Notes: generated from the sequence alone by a model not told the origin. 64,000 nt of DNA from Melghirimyces algeriensis (GCF_900182565.1 NZ_FXTI01000004.1:124001-188000); one strand, 5' to 3'. Positions 26,404 to 36,147 are shown, counted from the stretch's first letter. A program made the numbers and translations.

Positions 26404-27249
26404 ATGAAGGAACAAATCTTAATGGCGATGATGAATGTTATGCCGAAAAAAACGGTTTCCCGCTGGATGGGGCGGTTTGCTCGTTCCCCGTTTAGCCGTC
26501 GGTTGATCCCCTATTTTATCCGACGCTTTGACGTTGATTTGTCTCAAGTGGAAAAACCGATCTCTCAATATCCCACCTTACTTGACTTTTTTGTTCGAGG
26601 TCTGAAAGAAGGTTCAAGGCCGGTCGATTTGGATTCCACATGTGTTGTAAGCCCTGTGGATGGAACCGTTTCCCAGTCAGGGACCATTGAAAACGGGACA
26701 CTTCTTCAGGCCAAAGGGGTCACGTATACTCTTGAGGCGCTTCTTGGGGGAAACCAAGAAAAAGTTGAGAAGTTTTCAGGAGGTCAGTTTGTTACGATTT
26801 ACCTAAGTCCAAGAGACTATCACCGAATCCATCTGCCGATTCGCGGGAAGGTAAAAGGATTAACATATATACCGGGAAGTCTTTTTCCGGTTAACCCCTT
26901 TGGTGTTCGTCGCATTCCGGGGTTGTTTGCCCGAAATGAACGGTTAATCACTTATTTGAATGGACCGGTTGATGAAATGGCATTGGTAAAAGTGGGAGCT
27001 ACGAATGTGGGAAGTATCCGGGTGGTTTATGATAAAGAGATATATACGAATCGCCGAGGGAAAAAAGTGATTGAAAATCGCACGTATGTAGATTTAGATG
27101 AAATGGAAAAAGGGGAAGAATTGGGGCGCTTTGAATTTGGTTCCACAGTCATCCTGCTCTTTGAACCTGGGAAAATCGAATGGATCGACACACTTGTTCC
27201 CGAAACCCAGGTCCGTATGGGTGAACCCATTGCACGGATTCTCCAGTAA
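26404..27249 (+). CDS. psd: Phosphatidylserine decarboxylase proenzyme
   Basis: 281 aa. Key features are SPVDGTV, the DYHRIHLPI histidine motif, and the C-terminal autocleavage motif FGST, with Ser247 converted into the pyruvoyl group that catalyses decarboxylation of phosphatidylserine to phosphatidylethanolamine at the membrane. The common bacterial form is LGST; here Leu is Phe, a tolerated change in some homologues. Start ATG 26404 behind GGGAGGT. The rhomboid gene follows 25 nt downstream. Confidence 0.93.
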   Translation: MKEQILMAMMNVMPKKTVSRWMGRFARSPFSRRLIPYFIRRFDVDLSQVEKPISQYPTLLDFFVRGLKEGSRPVDLDSTCVVSPVDGTVSQSGTIENGTLLQAKGVTYTLEALLGGNQEKVEKFSGGQFVTIYLSPRDYHRIHLPIRGKVKGLTYIPGSLFPVNPFGVRRIPGLFARNERLITYLNGPVDEMALVKVGATNVGSIRVVYDKEIYTNRRGKKVIENRTYVDLDEMEKGEELGRFEFGSTVILLFEPGKIEWIDTLVPETQVRMGEPIARILQ

Positions 27250-27274
27250 GGGTGGAGCAAAGGAGGTATTCCGG

Positions 27275-27871
27275 TTGTTTCAGCACACACAATTGCCTTT
27301 TCGACGTTTTAAATCTTATTTTCCGGTGGTAACAGGAATTCTTATTATACAGGCCCTTTTGTTTCTGTTAATGACATTCAGTGGAGGATCGACAAATGTT
27401 GAAGTGCTTTACCGCTTTGGGGCTTTGGTATATCCACTTCAAGGTGAGTGGTGGCGATTAATCGTTCCGATCTTTTTGCATATCGGACTGACTCATTTTT
27501 TCTTTAACAGCTTTTCCCTTTATATTTTGGGTCCTCAACTGGAGTGGTTATTTGGTCGTGGGCGGTTTATCTTTTTATATCTGTTGACAGGGATTGTAGG
27601 GAACTTGGCAACCATTTATTTAAGTGTTCCTGGAATCAGTGCAGGAGCATCCGGGTCGATTTACGGGTTATTCGGGGTCTATGCCTACTTGGTTTTATTC
27701 AGAAGGGGAGCGATGGACCCGAATACAGGGAAAGGATTTTTAGCGTTGATTGGAATCAACCTCCTTCTCAGCTTTTTTGTTCCGTCCATTAATCTGATCG
27801 CTCACCTTGGCGGTTTGGTATCTGGATTTTTATTGGCAGGTCCGTTGCTTCGCAGGAGAAAAGGCATTTGA
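27275..27871 (+). CDS. Rhomboid family intramembrane serine protease
   Basis: 198 aa, six predicted TM segments. The HFFFNSFS motif lies in TM2, the catalytic serine in GASGSIYG (Ser126), and the catalytic histidine in AHLGG near residue 177. It cleaves TM segments of membrane proteins within the bilayer. The start is TTG 27275, with AAAGGAGG 8 nt upstream. It is probably co-transcribed with psd. Confidence 0.9.
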   Translation: MFQHTQLPFRRFKSYFPVVTGILIIQALLFLLMTFSGGSTNVEVLYRFGALVYPLQGEWWRLIVPIFLHIGLTHFFFNSFSLYILGPQLEWLFGRGRFIFLYLLTGIVGNLATIYLSVPGISAGASGSIYGLFGVYAYLVLFRRGAMDPNTGKGFLALIGINLLLSFFVPSINLIAHLGGLVSGFLLAGPLLRRRKGI

Positions 27872-27960
27872 GGAAATAGGAATATCCACTGAAGTTTTTA
27901 CCTTTTCACTTCTTCAGTAAATCGAACGAAGTTTGGTTAAGCTATGCTTGGTGAGGCCAT

Positions 27961-29175
27961 ATGAATTTATTTGGAGAAACAAATCGTTTGGATCGCCCGG
28001 CATGGCTTCTTTTGGTGATTAGTGGTTTGTTTGCGGTATCCACCGCAATGTCCAATACGTTTGTCAATGTGTATCTGTGGAAGCTGAAACAGGATTTTTC
28101 CGTCATCGGTCGATTTAACCTGGCCAGCTATCTGGCGATGGCTGTTACGTTTGTACTTGCCGGTCGTTTGGCGAAAAAGGTAGACCGTGTGATCGCAATC
28201 CGGGTAGGGGTGGCATTACAGGCTTTTTTTTATTTGTCTGTACTGCTTCTTGGACCCAAGGCGGTAGAGCAGGTCCTTTTTTTGGGGATATTTTTAGGTG
28301 TGGGTTCCGGGTTCTACTGGCTTTCGTACAATGTTCTGTACTTTGAAATCACGGAAAAGTACAATCGGGATATTTATAACGGCATTAACGGATTTTTGAC
28401 TTCCGCCGCAGGTATTTTAGCTCCGGTGATCTCAGGCTGGATCATTACAAAAGTGGATCATTTTACCGGTTATCGGATCATTTTTGCCTCTTCCTTAGGG
28501 GTATTCCTGTTAGCTGTCGTTGTCAGTTTTATGTTGAAGCGACGAAGTGCTCATGGGGATTATGAGTTGGGAAGAATCATCCGGTTGGCATTGGATCGCA
28601 GCAACCATTGGTTTTGGGTGAATTTGGCAATGATTGCTCAAGGGACACGTGAAGGATTATTCGCTTTTTTGATCAGCCTGTTGATCTTTGTGGCGACGGG
28701 AAATGAATTGGCTTTGGGTGGATATCTTACGGCGTCTTCTCTTGTCGCCCTATTTTCCTATTTTGCAGTGGGTCGGTTGATGCGAATAAGCTGGAGAGAT
28801 GAGAGTATCTTTCTGGGTGCAGCGATGTTGGGAATCGTTGTCATACCACTGATCTGGGACGTAAACACTTGGACTTTGGTGGCCCTTGGCGTAGGGGCGG
28901 CGCTCTTTTATCCTGTTTATATGGTTCCGTTGACATCGGCCGTATTCGATGTTATTGGTGAAACCCAAGAAACTGCCCGTCTACGGGTAGAATATGTGGT
29001 TGCCAGGGAGTTGGCACTTAATGTGGGGCGTGTCATAAGCGTCAGTACGTTCCTGTGGTGGATTGAGAAAGCTCCCAACCTGACTCAGCTGAGATGGTTG
29101 TTGTTGCCCGTAGGATTTATCCAGCTTTTTGCCTGGCTTGCAATCCGTCGGGTGCCGCTGTTGGAAAAAGAGTAA
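27961..29175 (+). CDS. MFS family membrane transporter
   Basis: 404 aa, 12 TM. The N-terminal half has LAGRLAKKVDRVIAIRVGV in the place of the canonical loop 2-3 signature, and the C-terminal half ASSLVALFSYFAVGRLMR. It resembles the Bacillus YqgE/YxaM-like MFS group of unknown substrate. GGTGAGG lies upstream of ATG 27961. It is followed 32 nt later by a dehydrogenase gene, so an operon is possible. Confidence 0.8.
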   Translation: MNLFGETNRLDRPAWLLLVISGLFAVSTAMSNTFVNVYLWKLKQDFSVIGRFNLASYLAMAVTFVLAGRLAKKVDRVIAIRVGVALQAFFYLSVLLLGPKAVEQVLFLGIFLGVGSGFYWLSYNVLYFEITEKYNRDIYNGINGFLTSAAGILAPVISGWIITKVDHFTGYRIIFASSLGVFLLAVVVSFMLKRRSAHGDYELGRIIRLALDRSNHWFWVNLAMIAQGTREGLFAFLISLLIFVATGNELALGGYLTASSLVALFSYFAVGRLMRISWRDESIFLGAAMLGIVVIPLIWDVNTWTLVALGVGAALFYPVYMVPLTSAVFDVIGETQETARLRVEYVVARELALNVGRVISVSTFLWWIEKAPNLTQLRWLLLPVGFIQLFAWLAIRRVPLLEKE

Positions 29176-29207
29176 GAGAATGGGTTTGTGCTTAAAAGGA
29201 GGAATCG

Positions 29208-30179
29208 ATGATGAGGAATCGTCCAAAAGTACTTGTCAGCCGAAAGATTCCTTTCAAGGGGTTAAGTCTTTTGCGAGAGTATTGTGAAGTTACCGTTGGG
29301 GCTGAAGATCGGATGCTGACCCGGAAAGAGCTGCTGAAACTGATAGAGGGAAAAGATGGGGTCTTGTCCATGTTGACTGATCAGATGGACAAGGAAGTGA
29401 TGGATGCCGCACCGGATTTAAAAGTGATCAGCAATTATGCAGTGGGATATGACAATATAGATATAACGGAAGCAACCCGGCGCGGTATTTCCGTCACGAA
29501 TACCCCGGATGTATTGACGGATGCGACAGCAGACCTCGCTTGGGCTCTTTTAATGGATGTCGCTCGCCGTGTAACGGAAGGCGATCGGTTAAATCGGAAA
29601 GGGAAATGGAAAGAATGGGCCCCGATGTTTCACTTGGGAAAAGAAGTGACCGGATCTGTATTGGGCATTGTGGGTTTTGGTCGGATTGGTCGTGCAATGG
29701 TTAAACGGGCTTTGGGATTTGATATGGAAATTGTCTACTTTTCCCGGACTCGATTGAGTCCAGCAGAGGAACAGCGCTTGGGTGTTCGCTACCTTTCCTT
29801 TACAGATCTTCTGCAACACGCCGATTTTGTATCGTTACATGCTCCATATACAAAAGAAACACACCACCTGATCGGGGCGGACGAACTTTCTCGGATGAAA
29901 GCGACAGCTTATTTGATCAATACATCCCGTGGAGGGCTGATCGATGAGAAGGCTCTGCTGACAGCGCTTAGGGAAGGGAAGATCGCAGGTGCAGGGCTTG
30001 ATGTATATGAAATGGAACCCCAGTTGACTCCGGGGTTGGAAAAATTGGAAAATGTCGTCTTGGCTCCTCACCTGGGCAGCGCCACCCGCGAAACCCGGGA
30101 GCTTATGGCATGGCGGGCTGCCAAAAATGTATTGGCTGAACTGTTTGATGATATGGGTCAATCAAACCGGGTCAATTGA
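29208..30179 (+). CDS. D-2-hydroxyacid dehydrogenase (glyoxylate/hydroxypyruvate reductase type)
   Basis: 323 aa. The NAD(P)-binding motif GIVGFGRIGRAMVKRA, the substrate-site Arg/Glu region (INTSRGGLIDEKAL, GAGLDVYEMEP) and the catalytic His in APHLGSAT are all present. It reduces 2-keto acids such as glyoxylate or hydroxypyruvate to D-2-hydroxy acids; exact substrate uncertain. The RBS is AAAGGAGGA, with two adjacent ATG codons as candidate starts. Confidence 0.9.
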   Translation: MMRNRPKVLVSRKIPFKGLSLLREYCEVTVGAEDRMLTRKELLKLIEGKDGVLSMLTDQMDKEVMDAAPDLKVISNYAVGYDNIDITEATRRGISVTNTPDVLTDATADLAWALLMDVARRVTEGDRLNRKGKWKEWAPMFHLGKEVTGSVLGIVGFGRIGRAMVKRALGFDMEIVYFSRTRLSPAEEQRLGVRYLSFTDLLQHADFVSLHAPYTKETHHLIGADELSRMKATAYLINTSRGGLIDEKALLTALREGKIAGAGLDVYEMEPQLTPGLEKLENVVLAPHLGSATRETRELMAWRAAKNVLAELFDDMGQSNRVN

Positions 30180-30456
30180 AAGTGAATAAGAAGAAGGTTT
30201 TTTCTGAAGCCGTAACGAAAACAAATGGGAATCCTTGAATCATGTACATAAAAAACGGGTTGGCTCCGTCTTCACTTTTACGGTGGAAGGATTTGTGATA
30301 ATATATCTCTCAGTCATCTTTTTTGGATTTGAAAGGATTGTTTGGCTAAGGATTATAAATTAAGCATACAATGCAAGGTGTCATTTCTAAATGTTGTTGT
30401 GAAAGGGATTGCAAAAAGAAAATGGTGACATTGTGTCTTCTCAAGGAGGAATCGGT

Positions 30457-30933
30457 ATGACACAAAAAAAAGAAGTTCTTCTTACGGAAGAGGGCTTGCA
30501 AAAAATCAAGGAAGAATTGGACACATTTAAAACAAAACGCCGCCAAGAAGTAGCGAATCGATTAAAAGAGGCGATCGCTCAGGGGGATTTGAGTGAAAAC
30601 GCGGAGTATGATGCAGCAAAAGAAGAACAGGCATTTGTAGAGTCCAGGATTGTGACACTGGAAAACATGATTCGAAATGCCAAAATCATTGATCAGGACA
30701 GTCAGAATAAAAACTTTGTCAGTGTTGGAGCCAAAGTAACCATCCAAGAAATCCCTGATGGTGAAGAGGAGACTTATACCATTGTGGGGAGTGCTGAATC
30801 AGATCCATTGTCCGGAAAAATTTCTAATGAGTCTCCGATTGGAGCTGAACTGATTGGGAAAAAAGAGGGAGAGATTATTAAAGTTCCTGCTCCTTCTGGA
30901 ACCATTGAATTTAAAATTGTATCCATCAATTGA
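30457..30933 (+). CDS. greA: Transcription elongation factor GreA
   Basis: 158 aa, standard size. The N-terminal coiled coil (LTEEGLQKIKEELDTFKTKR ... GDLSENAEYDAAKEEQAF) reaches into the RNA polymerase secondary channel with the acidic tip residues, and the C-terminal FKBP-like domain ends with GTIEFKIVSI. It rescues backtracked polymerase by stimulating transcript cleavage. Start ATG 30457 behind AAGGAGG. An intrinsic terminator follows. Confidence 0.95.
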   Translation: MTQKKEVLLTEEGLQKIKEELDTFKTKRRQEVANRLKEAIAQGDLSENAEYDAAKEEQAFVESRIVTLENMIRNAKIIDQDSQNKNFVSVGAKVTIQEIPDGEEETYTIVGSAESDPLSGKISNESPIGAELIGKKEGEIIKVPAPSGTIEFKIVSIN

Positions 30934-30941
30934 AGCGAGTG

Positions 30942-30967
30942 CCGTCACAAATCTGTGACGGTTTTTT
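30942..30967 (+). terminator. Intrinsic terminator of greA
   Basis: An 8-bp stem CCGTCACA/TGTGACGG followed by TTTTTTC. Confidence 0.92.
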
Positions 30968-31043
30968 CTTTTGTTATACTGGATGTTCCTTTTTTTGGCT
31001 GTATGGTATTCTGGACATGAACAGGTATAGAAGGGATGGTTTG

Positions 31044-31412
31044 ATGATACATTTTCCCGCTGCCGATATTTTTATTGGAGGATATGAAAAAGAGGAACAA
31101 CAACCTCATCCATTTGTGGCCATCGATTTTGACAGCCTAGATGAAGCGGAAAGTGCCATTGATCGACTGAACCAGTTCCATGACCTGGGTCTAAAAATTA
31201 CTCCTTCCCCTGAAGGGGAACTTCAAGTGAAAATTTTTTCTGAATCAGGGGTGATTTGCGAAGAGGAGGTTTGGAAGGATGAGATGTGGTTGATTTTTAT
31301 GCAATATATTCAACAGGGAGAAAATGTTCTTCTAGGTGTCTCAGTGGATCGGGATATCCTACAGAATAGCCTAACCTCATTACCATTGGAATCGGTTTGT
31401 ATTAAAATGTAG
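31044..31412 (+). CDS. Hypothetical acidic protein, 122 aa
   Basis: A soluble, acidic protein (FVAIDFDSLDEAESAIDRLN, EGELQVKIFSESGVICEEE) with no recognised domain. The frame is open back to 30930, but that would include the greA terminator, so ATG 31044 (AAGGG upstream) is taken; ATG 31017 is an alternative. Function unknown. Confidence 0.55.
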   Translation: MIHFPAADIFIGGYEKEEQQPHPFVAIDFDSLDEAESAIDRLNQFHDLGLKITPSPEGELQVKIFSESGVICEEEVWKDEMWLIFMQYIQQGENVLLGVSVDRDILQNSLTSLPLESVCIKM

Positions 31413-31438
31413 AGTGTTGAAAGAAAAGAGACTTCATG

Positions 31439-31550
31439 GAGACTGCTGACAAAGAGAATAAGAGGGGAATTTCCGGAGGAGCACATTTCCGGCGACAGGA
31501 CAGAGATGCGGAAACGGATATCACCCCTTCGCCACTTTGTCATGAACCTC
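31439..31550. repeat. Intergenic palindromic repeat element, copy A
   Basis: A 112-bp element bounded by GAGACTGCTGACAAAG (31439-31454) and CTTTGTCATGAACCTC (31535-31550), imperfect inverted repeats that share TGACAAAG/CTTTGTCA. The same two ends, in the same orientation, bound copy B at 46260-46468, and the inner sequences share shorter matches (AGAGATG, CCCTTC). The flanks AGAAAAGA and TCTTTTCT extend the palindrome. No coding capacity is supported. It may be a MITE-like or structured intergenic repeat. Confidence 0.65.
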
Positions 31551-31700
31551 CTTCACGGTTTCTTTTCTGGTGATACAATATGTTTGTTGGAAAAGACGGC
31601 CTGTTCCACGAGGCCGCCCTTTTCAATTTAAGAGAAAACGCGATTGACCAATTTCACCAGTGAAGTTAAACATATCAGTTGGATGAGGTGAGTCATCCCG

Positions 31701-32804
31701 GTGAAAGCTTTTACCTTTATACACACATCTGATCTTCATCTTGACCTTCCGATTAGAGGATGGAAGGGAAGCACAGAGGAATTGTTGCTTCGTCAGCGTG
31801 AATACCGACAAACGTTTGAAAGAATTATCCGTTTGGCAAAGGATCGTCAAGTTCATTTCTTATTGATCAGCGGAGATTTTTTGGAACATCAAACGATTGC
31901 CTGGTCCACAGTGAAATGGATTATGGACCAATTTCATCAACTTCCTGCGACCCGTGTATTCATTTCCCCTGGTAAAAGTGATCCTTGGATTAAGGATTCT
32001 TTTTATCGAACATTGGATTGGCCAGAGCATGTTCATATTTTTACAGATAAGTGGGAAGAGCTCGTCTTTGAGGAATACTCTCTTCGTATCATAGGAAAAG
32101 GAAAGGGAGAAAACGTGTCGAATGTTGCGCTTCCCGCATGGGTTACTGGTCCTGCCGAAGAAGAACGGAGAATGATGATCACTTACGGGGATGTTAATGA
32201 AGCGGATCTTGTACCTTTGGAGTTGGATTATGTTGCTTTAGGTCAAAACCATCAACGAAATGTGTATCAGTTGGACAACACCCGAAACACGGTTGTTTGC
32301 CATCCAGGATCTCCTGAAGGGATCAGTTGGAAGGAAACCGGGGAACGGACAGTGACTTGGGGCCAGTTTGATTCCGATGGTCTGACCATAGAGCACCTTC
32401 CCATTCAGACGCGTCGCCTTGAAAGGATTGAGGTGGATGTTACAGCTTGTAAATCGATCGACGAAGTGTTAGAGAAAATCGTCCAGAGCATTCCGGAGAG
32501 AAAAGATCGGGAAGTCTGTTGGTGTTTGAAAATTACTGGCCGACGGGACCCTGGTCTGATCCTTCATCCCGACCAGGTTTCACAGAAGTTAAAAGAACGG
32601 TCCTTTTTTCATGTGGAAGTCCAGGATCAAACGACTATGGGTTATAACTTGGATCAATTGAGAAGTCATGGGGGGCTGCTGGGAGCTTATATTCGAAAAA
32701 TGGAGAAGAAAATCAAAGAAGCTGCCCCTGAGGAACGCATGGTGCTTTATCGTGCTCTCGAACAAGGATTGGATGCGTTATTGAAGGAGGTGAAGTATCT
32801 GTGA
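31701..32804 (+). CDS. YhaO/SbcD-like metallophosphoesterase, catalytic motifs degenerate
   Basis: 367 aa. The N-terminus follows the Mre11/SbcD/YhaO fold: SDLHLD (motif I) and SGDFLE (motif II) are intact. However, the GNHD motif is replaced by GKSD (in SPGKSDPW), the HG motif by TYGD, and GHxH by GQNH. Several of the metal ligands of the nuclease family are therefore missing, so double-strand nuclease activity is doubtful. The start is GTG 31701 behind GAGGTGA. Its stop overlaps the start of the SbcC/YhaN-like gene by 4 nt, keeping the usual nuclease-ATPase pairing. Confidence 0.8.
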   Translation: MKAFTFIHTSDLHLDLPIRGWKGSTEELLLRQREYRQTFERIIRLAKDRQVHFLLISGDFLEHQTIAWSTVKWIMDQFHQLPATRVFISPGKSDPWIKDSFYRTLDWPEHVHIFTDKWEELVFEEYSLRIIGKGKGENVSNVALPAWVTGPAEEERRMMITYGDVNEADLVPLELDYVALGQNHQRNVYQLDNTRNTVVCHPGSPEGISWKETGERTVTWGQFDSDGLTIEHLPIQTRRLERIEVDVTACKSIDEVLEKIVQSIPERKDREVCWCLKITGRRDPGLILHPDQVSQKLKERSFFHVEVQDQTTMGYNLDQLRSHGGLLGAYIRKMEKKIKEAAPEERMVLYRALEQGLDALLKEVKYL

Positions 32805-35656
32805 AATTGGATCGCCTCTATGTTAGGGGGGCTGATCATGAGAAAAGTCGTGAGTTTCGATTCAGCCACGGAATCAATCTTTTGGAATTATCGGATGAAA
32901 CAGATCGAAGGATATTCTTTCAGGGATTGAGTGCTCTTTTATATGGGGTAAAAAATCCACTTCAGAAGAAAGGGATTTACAGCCAAACAGGATTTGTTGG
33001 AGGTGAACTGGATTTTACCCTTGAGAATCGGTCATACCGCCTGGTCCAGTCTCATCATTCAAATGGGGAACAACCAAAGCTGTTGGACCTTGAGTCTGAA
33101 AAGGATCTGACGGACGAATTTCTTTTGGACGGGAAGGAACCCTGTCTTTTGAAAAAATTGACAGGATACTCCCCCAATCACTTGATTACCATGTCCCATG
33201 TCCATTCCAATCCAAGGTTAAATAATGACGAGATAGTGGAAAAAATACGGCAGTTGGCCAATCGGGGAGAAGAGACGAATCTTGATTCTGTATTGAAACA
33301 TTTGGGGAACCGTATGCAACGGACGAGCGATTTTGACTCATCCTTGCGGTCTCAATATGAGAAACAAAAAGAGGAAGTATCCCATTTGCGGGAGCGCTAC
33401 CAACGGCTTCGAGAGGATTATGTCCGGCTCAATCAAATGAAAAATGATATGGATTCTCTTCAAAGGCAACGATGTCGATTGACTCATCGTATAGAGCGCT
33501 TACAGGAACGGTTGAGAAAAGCGGAAAAAGTTGCCTTTCTTCAAAAGAAAGTGGATGATGTTAAGAATAAATTAGGGAAATGGAAAGAAATAGAGGAGCA
33601 AATTGCCCAATTGGAGAGGCGGAAAGTGGAAGCGATGCCACCACATCGGCTGACCCGTGAAGAGATAGATGAATTGCGGGAAATGATGGATAAAAAGAAC
33701 GAGCCGAAAGAACAGGTGGATGCGATGAAAGAGAGATTGGATTCCCTTTCCAAAAAGATTGAGAAATGGGAAGAAGATCAGTCTGCGTTTCTTGGTGTGG
33801 ATGAATCGCTGTTGGATACGTATTGCTCCAGGTTGGAAGAATATAGACGCTTGGAAGAGCGGTTGATGCCCCTCGCCTCTTATAACACGATGGAGGACCG
33901 TGTCAGGGGAATGCAGATAGAGAAAGACTATCATCGTCTTCATGAACTTCGTCAACAGGATAAAAAATGGCGGGAAATCAGGGAGGACCTGGACAGAAGG
34001 GTGAAGAAATACCGTCATCAACTGGAAGTGTTGGAGCGGGAAGACTTTTTGACGCGTATGGTTGCGGAGGAGTCTCCCCCTGCTCGTTCCAGTTCCCGTT
34101 GGCTGTGGATTACATGGATCAGTTTTATCCTTTCTCTTTTCGTTATCATCCCTTTGCCGTTTCTTGGACTTCCAGGGTTGGTTTTCGCTGGGATCTCTTT
34201 TTACCGCTACAGACACTTGTCCCAAGTGGACGCCCAGGTTCATCAAGAATGGCATGAGAGATATCAACGTTTGGAAAATGATCTTGCGCATATTCGACAG
34301 GAGCGGAGACACATAGAGAATCATGAGGGGTCATTGCCGGATCTTCATACATTGCGAGATCATCTTTCTGAAACAGAGAGGGAACGGAAGGAAATCAAGG
34401 AATCAATGGCTGCCGGGATGCATGAACGGGAAGTACTGCTAAACCGATGGAATGTCAAGTCCGGAGAAGATTTAGCAAAAGCCATGGATCGGTATCGACA
34501 AAAACTGCGTGAAAGGGAAGAAGCTCGGAAGGCGGATCGGGAAAACCGGGAACATTTAAAAAGAATTCGAGAAGAAGTGGAAAGCTGGGCGAAGGACTTT
34601 TGTGAACGTTTGGGACCCTTCCATCCAGAAACATGGTTGAAGGAATTGCAGAGAATCAGAGATGAAGCCCGGAACGTGCAAGAAAAGCTGCAACGGATGA
34701 AATTGGAAGCGGCTTCTCTTGAAAAGGAATTGGCACGTGTGATTCCTGAAATGGAGAATCGGAAACAAAGGCTGATTTATTGGAAGGAACGTTTGGGTAC
34801 CGATCATCTTTCACAGTGGTCGGAATGGATACTCGCAAATGAGGAAGTCCAACGATTGGACGATCAACTGAGGATTCTTCGGTTGCAAAGTGAGAATGAA
34901 TGGGAAAAAGAAAAAAGAAACCGTTGGGAGAGCGTGCTGAAAAAACTTCAATATCGATTGGATCAGAAGGCATCTGAAGAGCGAGAATCCCCTGAACGGA
35001 TTTCCACGATGTTGACATCAGCGAAAGAGGAATTAGATGGTCTCGACTCTAAACATCAAGAAACAAAGACTGCCTTCATGCGTTTGAAGGAACAATTACG
35101 CACGTTGAGAGAGAATTTTTCTTCTTTGGCAGTTCAGGAAACGTTGTTGTTTCAGATACGGGAGGAAAAAAAGTGTTTGGAGTTGGAGCATCGGGCGCTG
35201 GAAACAGCTAAGGCGGTATGGAGTGAAACCGCAAACGAACTGCGGGAGGAGCTTTCTCCGCAATTGGCTCCTTATATCATCCGTTGGGTAGAGCAAGTAA
35301 CCAATGGACGATACACCCATTTTCTGGTCGACCCTGCCAAAGGGATTGAAGTCAGTGTGTTTGTTCAGGATATGGGCAAGCGACAGCCGATTGAACGTTT
35401 AAGCCGTGGGACGCTGGATCAGTTCTATTTGGCGATCAAACTTGCTTTAAACAATTTTTATACAACACAAGGAAAAGACCCGTTGCCAGTGATTTTACAC
35501 AACAGTTTTGTACATTTTGATGATCATCAGTTACGGGAATCTTTTCATATACTGAACAATTTTGCTTTGGATCACCAACTTATCTTGTGTACCGATCAAA
35601 CCAGAGAACGTCCGATCCTGGAAGAGGAGGAGATCGATTTTACATATTACAATTGA
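32801..35656 (+). CDS. YhaN/SbcC-like coiled-coil protein lacking Walker A
   Basis: 951 aa with SMC-like layout: an N-terminal ATPase half (about 1-150), long coiled coils interrupted near residues 430-465 by two hydrophobic TM-like stretches (WLWITWISFILSLFVIIPLPF), and a C-terminal ATPase half. The ABC signature LSRGTLDQFYLAIKLAL is present near residue 867. The expected N-terminal GxNxxGKST P-loop is replaced by GINLLELSDETDRRIFF, and Walker B reads VILHNSFVHFDD rather than the usual Asp-led form. The ATPase is probably inactive or strongly altered. It overlaps the YhaO-like gene. Confidence 0.8.
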   Translation: MKLDRLYVRGADHEKSREFRFSHGINLLELSDETDRRIFFQGLSALLYGVKNPLQKKGIYSQTGFVGGELDFTLENRSYRLVQSHHSNGEQPKLLDLESEKDLTDEFLLDGKEPCLLKKLTGYSPNHLITMSHVHSNPRLNNDEIVEKIRQLANRGEETNLDSVLKHLGNRMQRTSDFDSSLRSQYEKQKEEVSHLRERYQRLREDYVRLNQMKNDMDSLQRQRCRLTHRIERLQERLRKAEKVAFLQKKVDDVKNKLGKWKEIEEQIAQLERRKVEAMPPHRLTREEIDELREMMDKKNEPKEQVDAMKERLDSLSKKIEKWEEDQSAFLGVDESLLDTYCSRLEEYRRLEERLMPLASYNTMEDRVRGMQIEKDYHRLHELRQQDKKWREIREDLDRRVKKYRHQLEVLEREDFLTRMVAEESPPARSSSRWLWITWISFILSLFVIIPLPFLGLPGLVFAGISFYRYRHLSQVDAQVHQEWHERYQRLENDLAHIRQERRHIENHEGSLPDLHTLRDHLSETERERKEIKESMAAGMHEREVLLNRWNVKSGEDLAKAMDRYRQKLREREEARKADRENREHLKRIREEVESWAKDFCERLGPFHPETWLKELQRIRDEARNVQEKLQRMKLEAASLEKELARVIPEMENRKQRLIYWKERLGTDHLSQWSEWILANEEVQRLDDQLRILRLQSENEWEKEKRNRWESVLKKLQYRLDQKASEERESPERISTMLTSAKEELDGLDSKHQETKTAFMRLKEQLRTLRENFSSLAVQETLLFQIREEKKCLELEHRALETAKAVWSETANELREELSPQLAPYIIRWVEQVTNGRYTHFLVDPAKGIEVSVFVQDMGKRQPIERLSRGTLDQFYLAIKLALNNFYTTQGKDPLPVILHNSFVHFDDHQLRESFHILNNFALDHQLILCTDQTRERPILEEEEIDFTYYN

Positions 35657-35689
35657 TAACAGGATTTTTCTTTCTATATTTTTGGAAAT

Positions 35690-35721
35690 AACCGGCAAAT
35701 CCTTTGTGATTTTTGCCGGTT
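35690..35721. terminator. Hairpin between convergent genes
   Basis: A perfect 10-bp stem AACCGGCAAA/TTTGCCGGTT. It can serve the YhaN-like gene (plus) and the small gene at 35750-35929 (minus); T-tracts are modest. Confidence 0.6.
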
Positions 35722-35749
35722 ATTTGATTATATGGGTTATCCGATTGTT

Positions 35750-35929
35750 TCATCCTTCATCCCGCGTATCCAGCTCTCGGTCTGGAGAAGGACCGATAAA
35801 AGGATTGTGTTCTCGATGGGGAGTGGATATTTTGCGTTCTCCATGAACGGATTTTTGAATGGATTTTTGTTGACGCATGTCTTCATTTTCAACCGAAGTG
35901 GACGGCAAACGCTGGTTTTGAGGTTTCAT
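35750..35929 (-). CDS. 59-aa hydrophilic small protein
   Basis: A short frame with AAAAAGGAG 8 nt before ATG 35929. The product is hydrophilic, rich in Arg, Glu, Gln and Pro, and ends PSPDRELDTRDEG. It resembles the small unstructured proteins common near sporulation genes, but no family is recognised. Confidence 0.55.
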   Translation of the reverse strand: MKPQNQRLPSTSVENEDMRQQKSIQKSVHGERKISTPHREHNPFIGPSPDRELDTRDEG

Positions 35930-36147
35930 CAACCATTCTCCTTTTTAGAGTACTTCAGCGAACGATTATTCATAGGATTTCCTATAAAAACGAAAATCAT
36001 GTACAAAGGCAAGAGGGTTTCTCTCGCAAGTTAAAGGTCTTTTTGATACAATTTAGCTATTGTATGGAAACAGCAAATGAATGAAATGATTTCTTCGTTA
36101 CTTGGCTCCCGTTCTAAGTTAAAATTATCATGGAAGGGGGGGTGATT

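Noticed and set aside
30930..31043. Longer N-terminus for the 122-aa gene after greA
   Set aside because: It would translate through the greA terminator and lacks an RBS.
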